NCBI RefSeq assembly: GCF_007829955.1
Contig: NZ_VIWX01000008.1
Coordinates: 44,234 to 108,233 of the forward strand
Source of the DNA: Saccharopolyspora dendranthemae
Lineage (GTDB): Bacteria; Actinomycetota; Actinomycetes; Mycobacteriales; Pseudonocardiaceae
Direction: 5' to 3'
DNA length: 64,000 nt
The position numbers and the translations under genes are program-made. Below, in pieces: positions 16,758 to 25,738 of this stretch. The first letter of the stretch is position 1, and every line of letters starts with the position of its first letter. The notes under the pieces were generated by a model. That model was not told the DNA's origin and did no database searches. It saw only the letters and a program-made list of their open reading frames with translations.

Positions 16758-19010
16758 GTGGAGAAGTCGGGTGCGATTGAGCTTGCGGAGCGGTGGCTTC
16801 GGGCGTCCGGGCAGCGCGTTGGGGAGTCTGACGGTGTCCGAGTTGAGCACGAGCGGGTTTCTCAGGTGCCCGAGGGCTGGTTCGTGCCGTACGGCAACGT
16901 CGCGTTCCTGGATCACGGCGACCCGGGCAAGGAGATCTTCCCGCCTCCGGCGTTGATCGTGACCGAGCCCGAGGGGCAGGTTCGGTTCGCGAACACCACG
17001 CCGCGTCCGGGGTTTTCGAAGCCGGTCGTGTGGCCGGGTGAGCAGGCGTACGCGGAGATCGTCGATCCCGAGTACCAGGCTGCGGAGCTGTTCGAGCTGG
17101 GCGTGCCTCGCGTCAAGATCGCCGGTTGGGAGATCCAGCATCCCGACGGGCGCAAGGAGGGCAAGGCCAACCCGGCCTACAAGCCCGGGCCGTTGCGCTG
17201 CGGTTTTCCTCGGCACCACAACAAGCTCGAAGCGCTGCTCAACCATCACGAGCTCAAGCAGCTGGATCGCGAGAAGTTCCTGGCCGGCTTGTACGGCACG
17301 GAGGTGCTGGTGCCGCTGCAGCTCGGTTCGGAGGAGCTCCACAGCGACGCGCACTCGTTCTCGCAGCACGGCACCGAAGCGATCCGTGTCTACAGCTCGC
17401 CGCAACGGATCCCTTCGGCGCTCCGGTGGTGGCGGATGAAGGTCGCGACGTTCGCTCAGCGCTACCCGACCGCCACGATGGTCATCAACGACGGGAGCTA
17501 CCCGTCTCAGAAGGTGACTGCGGCCGAACTCGCGGAACTGCCGACGAAGTACCGGGTGTTCGCGTCTTCGCAGGCCTACTTGCCAGCCGAACCGACGATC
17601 GAGACCGAACCGGGGTTCGACGGCTCGCTCGATGACCACGCCCGCGCGCTCCAGCAGCAGTTCGGCCTGCCGACGCCGCCCACGCTGTCACGGCAGAAGG
17701 TCGCGGACGCGCGGGAGAGCGGGTTCAACCTGACGCTCGACGAGCGGGCCAAGCTGCTCACCGCGGAGGCCTGGAAGACGCGCAACAGCCGTGGCTACCA
17801 GGTCCTGCCCTCGGCCGGGGACGACCTCTCCGCCGAGACCTGGCCGACGGATCTCCGCGCGAACGGCCTGATGTCGCTGCACGACCAGGCCGGTCGCGTC
17901 TGGCCTGCGGTCGAGACCTTCGGCAAGTACCCGCGCATGGGCGGAACCGATCCGCACACCTCGTGGCACTCGGTGGTCGGCGCTTTCGTCGGTTTCGCGA
18001 TCGGGGACGCGCTGGGGACCGCCGTCGACGGCTTGTCGTGGGCTGAGATTCAGCAGCGATTCGGGCCGGCCGGGATCACCGACCTGCAGGTCGTCTTCGA
18101 ACGCCCGGGGCAGGTGTCGTGGCGGACCCAGCTGATGATGTTCCTGACCGAAGGCGCCATTCGCGGGAGCGCTGGGAAGAACGGGGACAGCGCCATGCGT
18201 TCCGCGCACGCGCGCTTCCTGGTCACCCAGGGCGTGCCCTGGCAGCAGGCGGCGGGGACGCTGGCCGCAGAGCACCCAGAACCCGACGGCTGGCTGGTGC
18301 GCGTTCCGGAACTGCACGCGCAGCGCGGGGTTCCGCCGCAGCTCGTCGAGGCGGTGCGGGCGGCGGTGGCCGAGCCCGGCGGGGACCACGGGCTGTTCGG
18401 GCCGATGATGCTGGCCTGGGGCTTGCCCGGTGCCCTGGCCCGGAACGGGTTCCCGACCGGTGGATGGCGGCGGACGCCGGACGACCTGGTTGCCACCGCA
18501 GTGCTGGAACAGCTGCTGTCCAGGCTGTTCCTGCGGCAGAAGGCAGGCAACGCCGTCTGCATCCGGGTGCTCGACCTCTTGGAAGGCCCCTACGCCACAC
18601 CGGCGACACCTCCCGAGCAGCAGGCGCGCGACCTGCTTCGCGACGTGCATAAGCGCTGGTTCAAGTTCCTCCAGCACGACATCACCGAGATCGAGCAGAT
18701 CGGCGGTGGTGTCGACACGTTCTCGGTCCTGGGACGCGCCGTGTTCGCCGCGGCCCGCCGCGAGTACGACCCTCGGACGGCGTTGACGGTGGCGGTCAAC
18801 CACTCCGGCCGAAGCGCCATGACCGGCGCGCTCGCCGGTGCGATGGTCGGAGCCAGGGCCGGGATCGCAGGCCTGCCGCGCGAATGGGTGGAGGCCCTCG
18901 ACGTCGGTGAGGTCATCCGCGAACTGGCCGATGAGGCGTACTGGAACTTCGCCCAGCGCAACCCGTACGAGGAGTCCGACGACTGGGCCGGGCGCTACCC
19001 GAATTGGTGA
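16758..19010 (+). CDS. Multidomain immunity-like protein: YrhB/Imm35-like, SseB-like and degenerate ADP-ribosylglycohydrolase domains
   Basis: The 750-aa protein begins 2 bp after the toxin gene. Residues 1-90 resemble the YrhB/Imm35 immunity fold (EGWFVPYGNVAFLDHGD, with FPPPALIVTEPEGQV). About 140-270 resemble the SseB N-terminal domain (NKLEALLNHHELKQL, AEL motif). About 400-740 resemble ADP-ribosylglycohydrolases, starting at GAFVGFAIGDALG and ending with NHSG..GALAGAMVGARAG. The metal-binding acidic residues are missing. The TDDT position reads S454-W-R-T457, and the C-terminal D-S-D position reads R685-S-A687. Hydrolase activity is therefore unlikely and binding is a better guess. Its position suggests immunity to the toxin's ART or papain-like domain. 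Confidence 0.75.
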   Translation: MEKSGAIELAERWLRASGQRVGESDGVRVEHERVSQVPEGWFVPYGNVAFLDHGDPGKEIFPPPALIVTEPEGQVRFANTTPRPGFSKPVVWPGEQAYAEIVDPEYQAAELFELGVPRVKIAGWEIQHPDGRKEGKANPAYKPGPLRCGFPRHHNKLEALLNHHELKQLDREKFLAGLYGTEVLVPLQLGSEELHSDAHSFSQHGTEAIRVYSSPQRIPSALRWWRMKVATFAQRYPTATMVINDGSYPSQKVTAAELAELPTKYRVFASSQAYLPAEPTIETEPGFDGSLDDHARALQQQFGLPTPPTLSRQKVADARESGFNLTLDERAKLLTAEAWKTRNSRGYQVLPSAGDDLSAETWPTDLRANGLMSLHDQAGRVWPAVETFGKYPRMGGTDPHTSWHSVVGAFVGFAIGDALGTAVDGLSWAEIQQRFGPAGITDLQVVFERPGQVSWRTQLMMFLTEGAIRGSAGKNGDSAMRSAHARFLVTQGVPWQQAAGTLAAEHPEPDGWLVRVPELHAQRGVPPQLVEAVRAAVAEPGGDHGLFGPMMLAWGLPGALARNGFPTGGWRRTPDDLVATAVLEQLLSRLFLRQKAGNAVCIRVLDLLEGPYATPATPPEQQARDLLRDVHKRWFKFLQHDITEIEQIGGGVDTFSVLGRAVFAAARREYDPRTALTVAVNHSGRSAMTGALAGAMVGARAGIAGLPREWVEALDVGEVIRELADEAYWNFAQRNPYEESDDWAGRYPNW

Positions 19011-19015
19011 GTTCG

Positions 19016-19138
19016 GTGGACAAGAGCGAGGCCGTTGAGCTGGTCGAGCGGTGGCTGCGTGCGCAGGGCTTCCAGATCGGGGAAGCGGGTGGCCGCAAGG
19101 TCGACCTGAGTGGTGTGCGGCTGGTTCCCGAGGGCTGA
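19016..19138 (+). pseudogene. N-terminal piece of the second immunity-like paralogue, ended by an in-frame TGA
   Basis: GTG 19016 opens VDKSEAVELVERWLRAQG, matching VEKSGAIELAERWLRASG at the start of the upstream paralogue. The frame ends at TGA 19136-19138, after VRLVPEG. In the paralogue the same position is a tryptophan (PEG-W-FVPY), so a TGG-to-TGA change explains the stop. The frame then continues without shift into the next entry. Either the gene is split or translation restarts. Confidence 0.7.
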
Positions 19139-19141
19139 CGC

Positions 19142-21208
19142 GTGCCTTTCAACATCACCGAAGGTGTCGACTCCGGTGATCCGGTGCAGTCGATCGTGCC
19201 TCCTCCGGTGTGCATCGTGACTGAGCCCGAGGGCGAGTTGCGGATGGCGAACACCACGCCGTATCCGGGGTTTTCGCTTCCGCTGTCGTGGCCGGGTGAG
19301 CCTGCGCGCTCGGAGAGCATCGATCCGGAGTACGTCGCGACCGGGTTGTACGGGATGGGTGTGCCGAAGACTCAGGTCACGGGTTGGGAGATCACGCATC
19401 CTGACGGGAGCGTCGAGGAGAAGACCAACCCGGATTACCGCCCGGGTCCGCTGCGCCAGGGGCTGCCGCAGCACGAGAACAAGCTCGAGGCCCTGCTGAA
19501 CTACTTGGCGTTCAAGTACCTACCGCGTCAGAGGGTGTTGTTCGGCCTGCTCGGTTCGGAGTTCCTAGTTCCGGGTGATGCTGATGCGCCACCGGAACCG
19601 CGGTTGGTGATGCGGGTGTACACCTCGCCTCGGCACATCCCGGAGATGACGTCGTGGTGGCGGATGACGGGGTTGACGTTCCTCGCGCGATACCCCGGGG
19701 CGAGCATGGCGATCAACCCGGACAGCTATCCGTCGTTCACGATCAAGTCCGACGAGCTCAACGACCTTCAGCAGCACCTCTCGCGACTCAAGCCCGGCGA
19801 GCCGGTGTACGAGGAGGAGTTCGGGCTCACCCCGGAGAACGCCAGGTCCGCAGCGCTCCAGCAGAGGTTCGGGCTGGAGCAGCCCCCGTCGATCAACTCC
19901 CGCTGGTTCGTCCAGGCTCGCGCGAGCGGGCACGAGCTGACCCAGGACGAGCGCGAGAAGCTGTTGCTCGGCGTGTCTTGGCTGCGCTACAACTCCGGCC
20001 GCAGGAGAGCGGGCGAGCCCGAGGAGTGGCCGGAGGACCTCAACGTCAACGGCCTGGTGATCACCCACGACGCGCGGGGCCGGGCCGAGCCGCACTTCGA
20101 CACCTTCGGCAAGTTCGCCCGCGTGGGTGCTTTCGACCCGCATCGCTCCTGGCACAGGACGATCGGCGCCTACGTCGGGTTCGCGGTCGGCGAGACGCTG
20201 GGCGCGGCGGTCGACGGCATGACGTGGCCGCAGATCCAGCAGCGCTACGGCCGGGCCGGCATCCAGGAACCGGACGTGGTCTTCGCACGACCGGGCCAGG
20301 TGGGCTGGCTGACGCAGCTGCTGATGTTCCTCACCGAGGGCACGATGCGCGGTCTTGAGGGCACGACCTCCGCAGTCGACCCGGCAGCCGTCCGTTCGGC
20401 TCATGCGCGCTGGCTGGTCACGCAGGGAGTGCAGTGGCAGCAGGCGGCGGGCCCGCTCGCGGCGGAACACCCGCAGCCCGACGGGTGGCTGCTGGGCGTT
20501 CCCGAGCTGCACGCCAATCGGGGCGCTTCGCCGCAGCTGATCGAGGCGGTGCGCGCCGCTGTCGCGGACCCGTCGCAGAGCTCGCTGGGCGGGCCCCTGC
20601 TGCTGATGTGGGCACTTCCCGGTGCGGTGAGCGAGGCCGGGTCTGCGCTGGCGGGGGGCTGGAACCGGACGGAGATCGACGATGCTGCGTCGAACGCGCT
20701 CGCCGCTCTGTTCCAGCGCCTGTTCCTCGAGGGCGACTTCGTCAACCCGATCTGGTTGCAGCTGCAGCAGCTGCTCAAGGCCGAGCTCACCGGCACGCGG
20801 CCGGGCACCGACCAGGTCGCCGCTGTGGTGCGCGATGTCGACCAGCGGCGGACGCGGTACTTCGACCACGACATCGAGCTGATCGAGCGGACCGGCACGG
20901 GCACCGACACGCTCTCGGTCCTGGGACGCGCCCTGATGGCGGCCTCCCGCCGCGAGTACAAGCCGGAGATGGCCCTGCGGATCGCCGTGAACCACTCCGG
21001 CAGCAGCGCCCTCACCGGAGCCCTCACGGGCGCGATCATCGGCGCCCGAACCGGAGTCGCCGGCCTGCCCCGGCAGTGGGTCGAGGCCCTCGACGTGCGG
21101 GACCTCCTCCTCGAGCTCGCCGAAGACGCCTTCTGGCACTTCGCCCACAGGAACGTCCTCGCGGTGGAAGGCGACGACGACTGGACCGAGCGCTACCCCC
21201 GCTGGTGA
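19142..21208 (+). CDS. Immunity-like paralogue, main part (SseB-like plus degenerate ADP-ribosylglycohydrolase domain)
   Basis: The 688-aa product, if started at GTG 19142, is collinear with the upstream 750-aa protein over its whole length. It keeps the second half of the YrhB/Imm35-like domain (VPPPVCIVTEPEGELRMANT), the SseB-like domain (NKLEALLNYLAFKYL, then MAINPDSYPS) and the glycohydrolase-like domain. That last domain starts GAYVGFAVGETLG, so even the GDALG aspartate is changed, to Glu. The TDDT site reads GWLT and the DSD site SSA. Loss of the first 42 residues would break the N-terminal domain. The sequence remains open for 2 kb, so it has either been split recently or is still used. 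Confidence 0.7.
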   Translation: MPFNITEGVDSGDPVQSIVPPPVCIVTEPEGELRMANTTPYPGFSLPLSWPGEPARSESIDPEYVATGLYGMGVPKTQVTGWEITHPDGSVEEKTNPDYRPGPLRQGLPQHENKLEALLNYLAFKYLPRQRVLFGLLGSEFLVPGDADAPPEPRLVMRVYTSPRHIPEMTSWWRMTGLTFLARYPGASMAINPDSYPSFTIKSDELNDLQQHLSRLKPGEPVYEEEFGLTPENARSAALQQRFGLEQPPSINSRWFVQARASGHELTQDEREKLLLGVSWLRYNSGRRRAGEPEEWPEDLNVNGLVITHDARGRAEPHFDTFGKFARVGAFDPHRSWHRTIGAYVGFAVGETLGAAVDGMTWPQIQQRYGRAGIQEPDVVFARPGQVGWLTQLLMFLTEGTMRGLEGTTSAVDPAAVRSAHARWLVTQGVQWQQAAGPLAAEHPQPDGWLLGVPELHANRGASPQLIEAVRAAVADPSQSSLGGPLLLMWALPGAVSEAGSALAGGWNRTEIDDAASNALAALFQRLFLEGDFVNPIWLQLQQLLKAELTGTRPGTDQVAAVVRDVDQRRTRYFDHDIELIERTGTGTDTLSVLGRALMAASRREYKPEMALRIAVNHSGSSALTGALTGAIIGARTGVAGLPRQWVEALDVRDLLLELAEDAFWHFAHRNVLAVEGDDDWTERYPRW

Positions 21209-21293
21209 TGTTCCGAAGCGGTTCGCGGTGAGGAATCCGCGTGCGGCGCCTGCCCTCCGCACGAGGTGGGCCCGCTGAGTCGAGGACGCCCGT

Positions 21294-21317
21294 GGGCGGG
21301 CACGATCGTGCCCGCCC
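21294..21317. terminator. Bidirectional palindromic terminator
   Basis: A perfect 24-bp palindrome with arms GGGCGGGCACGA and its complement lies between convergent genes ending at 21208 and 21326. T-tracts are lacking, as is common in actinomycetes. Confidence 0.6.
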
Positions 21318-21325
21318 AGAGCCGG

Positions 21326-21736
21326 TCACTCGAAGTCGCAGTCCACGTCGGGGTCCTCGGCCGTGCCCGTGGCGCGGCACGTCAGCGTCGAGCCGTCCAC
21401 CAGCGACCAGTCGCCGACGACGTGCTCGCCCGCGACGGTGAAGTCGACCGTCGAGAACCCATCCGCCTGGATCTCGCGGGCGGTGTTCGGGTCCATCGTG
21501 GAACCGAATCCGTCGCCGTTGGTGTTGAGCACGCGGTACTCCAGCGCGTAGTCACCCGAGGTGATGCGCACCTCGGGCACGTTCTTGGCCTGCGCCGGCA
21601 CCTGGACGGCGTTCGCCGCGGGCTGCCGCGGAACGTCCTGCGCGGGGCCTGCGATGGCGGCCGCGCCGACTCCCGCGATCGTCCCGAAGGCCAGGGCTCC
21701 CGCGAACACGGCGCGCTTGGTGTTGATGAACGACAT
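21326..21736 (-). CDS. Secreted hypothetical protein (136 aa)
   Basis: The N-terminus is a signal peptide: TKR, then a hydrophobic Ala/Gly stretch (about 9-30) ending near AGPAQDV. The mature part is acidic, about 100 residues, with two cysteines (TLTCRA and VDCDFE) that could form a disulfide. I recognise no family. Strand-rich composition (VDFTVAGEHVVGDWSLVDG) suggests a small beta domain outside the cell. ATG 21736 is preceded by GAGGGAG. A perfect 24-bp palindrome lies 25 bp further upstream and probably controls it. Confidence 0.72.
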   Translation of the reverse strand: MSFINTKRAVFAGALAFGTIAGVGAAAIAGPAQDVPRQPAANAVQVPAQAKNVPEVRITSGDYALEYRVLNTNGDGFGSTMDPNTAREIQADGFSTVDFTVAGEHVVGDWSLVDGSTLTCRATGTAEDPDVDCDFE

Positions 21737-21760
21737 GCTGTCTCCCTCGCTCGAAGTCTC

Positions 21761-21784
21761 AATTCACTAGTCAACTAGTGAATT
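21761..21784. promoter_or_regulatory. 24-bp palindromic operator candidate
   Basis: Two perfect 11-bp arms, AATTCACTAGT and ACTAGTGAATT, are separated by CA. The AT-rich palindrome stands out in this GC-rich sequence and lies just upstream of the secreted-protein gene on the minus strand. It looks like a TetR- or MarR-type binding site. No such regulator gene is adjacent. Confidence 0.6.
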
Positions 21785-21986
21785 GATGTTAAGCTAGCAG
21801 ACGTGCGCAAGGGAGCGCTCGGCATCGGGATGGGTTTGCTCTGCAGCGACTTCGATCAACGTCCGTTCGCCCGGGACTCGGACCAGGACCGAAAACCCGG
21901 TGCCCGCTGGGCAGGTGCGGCACCTGGAACTTCAGGCCGCGGGCCGGCGTTGGTGGGAGAAGACGTTCGACAATCGGGGAGGGACC

Positions 21987-22187
21987 GTGGCGTACGAGTA
22001 CAAGGTCGTGGAGCTTCGGGAGAAGTGGCTCGGCGGCAAGATGTCCGGCGAGAAGCTCGAGAAGGTGCTCAACGACGAGGCCGCTCACGGCTGGCAGCTC
22101 AAGGCGATCACCGGGGCCGACGTGAAGGGCCGCATGGGGCCGGGCGGCGTCGAGGGCCTGCTGGTGACCTTCGAGCGTCAGGCCTGA
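21987..22187 (+). CDS. DUF4177 domain protein (66 aa)
   Basis: The small protein starts VAYEYKVVELREKWLGGKM and contains LEKVLNDEAAHGWQLKAIT, both typical of DUF4177. Length and fold (a beta-alpha unit) match. The function of the family is unknown. GTG 21987 follows GGGGAGGG. The gene ends one base before the corA stop on the other strand. The 200 bp upstream hold no other gene I can support. Confidence 0.82.
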   Translation: MAYEYKVVELREKWLGGKMSGEKLEKVLNDEAAHGWQLKAITGADVKGRMGPGGVEGLLVTFERQA

Positions 22188-22188
22188 G

Positions 22189-23334
22189 TCACAGCCAGTT
22201 GCGGCGCTTGAAGATGGCGTAGAGGCTGACGCAGACGACGAGCATCAGCATGATCGCGAACGGGTAGCCCAACGACCAGTGCAGTTCGGGGATGATGTCG
22301 AAGTTCATCCCGTACACGGTGCCGATCAGGGTCGGGGCGAACAGGATCGCCGCCCACGACGAGATCCGCTTGAGCTCCTCGTTCTGCGCGTAGCTGGCCT
22401 CGGTCATGCGCTTCATCTCCTCGTTCTGCGCCTGGGTGACCAGCGTGGCGTTGACGGTGAGGATGTTGTCCAGCATCTGCCGGAAGTTGTCGACGCGTTC
22501 GGCGACGGTGGTGGCGTGGTCGGCGACGTCGCGCAGGTAGCGCTGCAGCTCCTCGTCGATCTCGTACTTCTCGAACCCGGCTTCCAGGCTGCGCAGGATC
22601 GCCAGCAGCGGTCTGGTGGCGCGCTGGAACTCGATGACCTCGCGGGAGAGCTCGTAGATGCGCCGGGACGCGTGCGGGTCCGAGCTGAAGACCTCGGTCT
22701 CGATCTCGTCGATGTCGTTCTGCAGTCCCGCGATGACCGGCGCGTACCCGTCCACCACGTGGTCGAGCACCGCGTAGAGCACCGCTTCGGGGCCGCGCCG
22801 GAGCAGTTCCGGATCGGTCTCCATCCGCCGGCGCACGACCGAAAGATCGGGTGCCTGCCCGTGTCGGACGGTGAGCACGAAGTTCGGGCCGACGAACAGG
22901 TGCAGCTCGCCGAAGCTGACCTCTTCGAGGTCGTCGAGGTAGGTGGCCGCGCGGAGCACGACGAACAACGTGTCGCCGTATCGCTCGATCTTGGGCCGCT
23001 GGTGGGCGACGATCGCGTCTTCGACAGCGAGCTTGTGCAGGTCGAATTCCTCGGCTGCGGCCAGCAGCTCCTCTTCGGCCGGCCGGTACAGGCCGATCCA
23101 GGCCATCGTCCCGTCCGCGCCGGGCAGCTGGCGGTAGGTCTCACCGAGGCTCGGCGGAGTCGAGATGCGCACGCCGTCGCGGTAGATCGCGGTGTCGATC
23201 AGCGGCCGATCGGCCAGCGGCCGTTCGTCCTGGGAACGGGGGTCCATCGAGTGCTCGGGCGCCGTCTCCTGACGGAGCGCCGGCTCCGTGTGCCTGCCAC
23301 GCCTGCGCAGCGGACGTGGGCGCCATTCGGGCAC
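22189..23334 (-). CDS. corA: CorA-family magnesium/cobalt transport protein
   Basis: The 381-aa CorA protein has a cytoplasmic alpha/beta N-terminal domain, a long helix (about 240-320), and two C-terminal membrane helices with the signature YGMNFD between them. It ends in a basic tail, FKRRNWL. It forms a pentameric Mg2+ channel in the membrane in known members. GTG 23334 is chosen for its GGAGG site 7 bases upstream; a shorter start at ATG 23247 is possible. No Mg-sensing riboswitch was seen upstream. Confidence 0.93.
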   Translation of the reverse strand: MPEWRPRPLRRRGRHTEPALRQETAPEHSMDPRSQDERPLADRPLIDTAIYRDGVRISTPPSLGETYRQLPGADGTMAWIGLYRPAEEELLAAAEEFDLHKLAVEDAIVAHQRPKIERYGDTLFVVLRAATYLDDLEEVSFGELHLFVGPNFVLTVRHGQAPDLSVVRRRMETDPELLRRGPEAVLYAVLDHVVDGYAPVIAGLQNDIDEIETEVFSSDPHASRRIYELSREVIEFQRATRPLLAILRSLEAGFEKYEIDEELQRYLRDVADHATTVAERVDNFRQMLDNILTVNATLVTQAQNEEMKRMTEASYAQNEELKRISSWAAILFAPTLIGTVYGMNFDIIPELHWSLGYPFAIMLMLVVCVSLYAIFKRRNWL

Positions 23335-23464
23335 TGTGGCCTCCCGAGGTCGTCGGGGCGGACGATCGAGTCGAGCGTACCCAGCCGTGCCCTGCGCGCG
23401 CTGGCTCCAGGCAGACGTCACAGCCGCCACGGCCCGCAGGTCGTGGCGGCTGCGCGCGTGCGGA

Positions 23465-24328
23465 TCAGGGTTTGCGGCCGACGCCCGCCCAGACGACCGA
23501 GTCGTTCGGACTGTCGAACTCGATCACCGGCGCGTTCTCACCGGTCTCCTCCGGATGCCACAGCGGGGTCCAGGTGCATCCCGGCTCCACGAGCTCGTAG
23601 TCGCCGAAGAACTCCTCGATCTCGCCGTGCGGGCGCCAGATGACCGGGGTCGCCGACTTGTCGTACATCTTGCCGAACTCGGCCATCTCCGCCTTGCGCT
23701 TGTCCGGCACGTCGTCGGCGGTGCCGTGGGTGATCACCAGGTAGGAGCCCTCGGGCAGCAGTTCGCGGAAGCGCGCCACGGCCTGCGGGCCGATGTCCTC
23801 GCCGTTCGGGCCGGGCTGCGTCACGTGCAGCACGGCGATCAGCAGCAGCGCCACCGGCTGCTCGGGGTCGATGACCCCGCTGTCCTCGATCTGCTTCCAC
23901 AACCGGTCGGGTTCGCGCAGGTCCGCGTGCAGCACGTCGTGCTTGCCGGTGACGTCCTCCTCCTCGAGCAGGATGCGCGAGTGCGCGACGGCGACCGGTT
24001 CGTTGTCGACGTAGACGCAGCTGGCGTCGTCCACGATCTCGTCGGCGACCTGGTGGGTGCTGCCCATGGTCGGAACGCCGGATCCGATGTCGATGAACTG
24101 CCTGATGCCCTGCTTGCAGAGGTACCGCACGACGCGGTGCAGGAAGAGCCGGTTGGCCTTGGCGGCCGGTGCGACGAACGGGTAGCGCTCCAGAGCTCGC
24201 TCGCCGAAGACGCGATCCACCGCGTAGTTGGCCCTGCCGCCGAGGTAGTAGTCGTAGACCCGGGCGACGTTGGGGTGTTCCAGGTCCACACCTTCAGGCG
24301 CGAACATCTCCGCCCTCGACTGACTCAC
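23465..24328 (-). CDS. SAM-dependent methyltransferase, DUF574 (PF04672) family
   Basis: The 287-aa protein has the family's signature order: HPNVARVYDYYLGGRANYAVDR near the start, then a SAM-binding FIDIGSGVPTMGSTHQVA. YVDNEPVAVAHSR and the C-terminal FFGDYELVEPGCTWTPLWHPE follow. The family is very abundant in actinomycetes and its substrates are unknown. ATG 24328 gives the usual length. The gene is transcribed alone toward corA, with a 130-bp gap. Confidence 0.9.
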   Translation of the reverse strand: MSQSRAEMFAPEGVDLEHPNVARVYDYYLGGRANYAVDRVFGERALERYPFVAPAAKANRLFLHRVVRYLCKQGIRQFIDIGSGVPTMGSTHQVADEIVDDASCVYVDNEPVAVAHSRILLEEEDVTGKHDVLHADLREPDRLWKQIEDSGVIDPEQPVALLLIAVLHVTQPGPNGEDIGPQAVARFRELLPEGSYLVITHGTADDVPDKRKAEMAEFGKMYDKSATPVIWRPHGEIEEFFGDYELVEPGCTWTPLWHPEETGENAPVIEFDSPNDSVVWAGVGRKP

Positions 24329-25076
24329 GGTCTTACCCCTTCGCGGTACGCGTACTTCTATGACGCATCGTAGTGATCACGTCACGCTCACATGCCGCCG
24401 TAGTCTGCCACCGAACGGGTGGCGCGGTCATGCACCTATCGGGTTGATTCCCCTCCGGTTCCGGGGGAACCGGAAAACACCCGCTGTGATCTCCGCTGGG
24501 CCCGGGGTTCGGGCCCGGACGCGTCCGCGGGCCTGCTCCGCGCCCGTGAAAAGCGGAGAAAAGCGGCTGTCCGCGCTCGTTTCGGGCGCGGCGCGCGGCG
24601 GATCGAATTTGCATTCGATCCACTTTGATCGATTCCGAAAGCCGACATCGGACGGTTCACTCGCGAACCGGATGATCCGCCCCGATCGGCGGTTCCGGCT
24701 GAGGCCACCCTGGACGAAGATCGATGTTGGCGGATGCGAGAATCATGGTGCGGTCGGCGAGGTTCCAGCGTGGCGACGTCCCGGCCGACCAGCATCGCCA
24801 GTCCGCACGCCGCGGACCGTCGGCCGGATAACGATCCAGGGTCGAAATGCGCGATGTCGCCTCAGTTCGGCTCGCGGCCAACGGCATCGGTGCGGATGAT
24901 TCGTGCCAAGCCTCGTGGCTCGTGAGGGCCGCTGGGATCGACCGCGTTGGATGATTCGATCGATTTTCGACCGAGACGAATTCGTGATGCGATTCGGCGC
25001 AACGGTTGTCCGTTCGCGCTCCGTCCTTCGAATGCAGGTGGTCGTTCGAGGGAACTGACAAGGACGGGGGAGTCAG
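24329..25076. other. 748-bp gap without a supported gene
   Basis: It holds the promoter region of the DUF574 methyltransferase on its left side. Open frames across it are arginine/proline-rich and lack ribosome sites. A short AT-rich palindrome around 24603 (TCGAATTTGCATTCGA) is the only structure that stands out. Confidence 0.5.
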
Positions 25077-25283
25077 ATGTCCGCACCAGGAATCGGCAAG
25101 GAACGCCACATCACGCTGCCGGATTTCGATTCGGTGGCCAAGCTGCCGAAACCGATCAAGGCAGTCGTTTACCTGATCATCATGTCCGTGCTGACCGTGG
25201 CCGCCATCGGGGCTCTGATGGCCACCATCGCGATCATCGGGCAGCTGTCCGGAGCGTTCGACGTCTTCCGCCTCCTCGGCTGA
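25077..25283 (+). CDS. Small membrane protein (68 aa)
   Basis: ATG 25077 follows a GGGGGA ribosome site. A soluble N-terminus (KERHITLPDFDSVAKLPKPI) precedes one long hydrophobic helix (VVYLIIMSVLTVAAIGALMA) and a short tail. I know no family. It is followed 20 bp later by a strong terminator, which supports an independent expressed unit. Confidence 0.72.
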   Translation: MSAPGIGKERHITLPDFDSVAKLPKPIKAVVYLIIMSVLTVAAIGALMATIAIIGQLSGAFDVFRLLG

Positions 25284-25302
25284 AGAGACCGACACCTTCA
25301 GC

Positions 25303-25337
25303 GAAGGCCCGGCGCCCCCCACAGGCGCCGGGCCTTC
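25303..25337 (+). terminator. Hairpin terminator
   Basis: GAAGGCCCGGCGCC and GGCGCCGGGCCTTC form a perfect 14-bp stem just after the small membrane protein gene. Confidence 0.85.
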
Positions 25338-25441
25338 GTCATGTCCGGGCCTCGTGCACGCCCCGATCACTCCGCTCGCGCGATCGCGCGGTGGCACCGA
25401 TACTCGGGCGTCCCTGGTGCGGTTGCGGTGGAGGTGCGTTG

Positions 25442-25738
25442 ATGGGCAGACCGCTCGCGACCACCGCCCTCGCGGTGGCGCTGCTCGCCTGCGAGGGCGC
25501 TCCGAGCGAACTCGCGCCACCCCCGGCTCCCGCCCGCACGAGCGTGGAGCGGGGGATCGCTCCTGAAGAATTCCAGCGGTTCCAGCGAGATCCCGGATAT
25601 CCGCATTCCGTCGCGGAATACGACGATCTACCGAGATTCGCGCAATGCGGCAGCCTCTGCGGCCGGGAACCGACCACAGGTGAACAACAACGCGCTCACC
25701 TGTGCGAACGCGGCTTGATCGAGGCCGCCGAGTGCTGA
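25442..25738 (+). CDS. Putative small lipoprotein (98 aa)
   Basis: The N-terminus RPLATTALAVALLAC is a short lipoprotein signal with lipobox LLAC at residues 14-17. The mature part starts CEGAPSELAPPPAP (a flexible linker) and contains FQRFQRDPGYPHSVAEYDD and four further cysteines. ATG 25442 follows GGAGG at 25430. No family recognised. It should be anchored to the outer face of the membrane. It lies between a terminator and the tRNA gene carrying the integrated element. Confidence 0.65.
   Translation: MGRPLATTALAVALLACEGAPSELAPPPAPARTSVERGIAPEEFQRFQRDPGYPHSVAEYDDLPRFAQCGSLCGREPTTGEQQRAHLCERGLIEAAEC

Noticed and set aside
24657..25520. A 287-codon minus-strand frame across the 24-25 kb gap
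   Set aside because: It runs antisense to a small membrane protein with a good ribosome site and a terminator; its composition is not protein-like.
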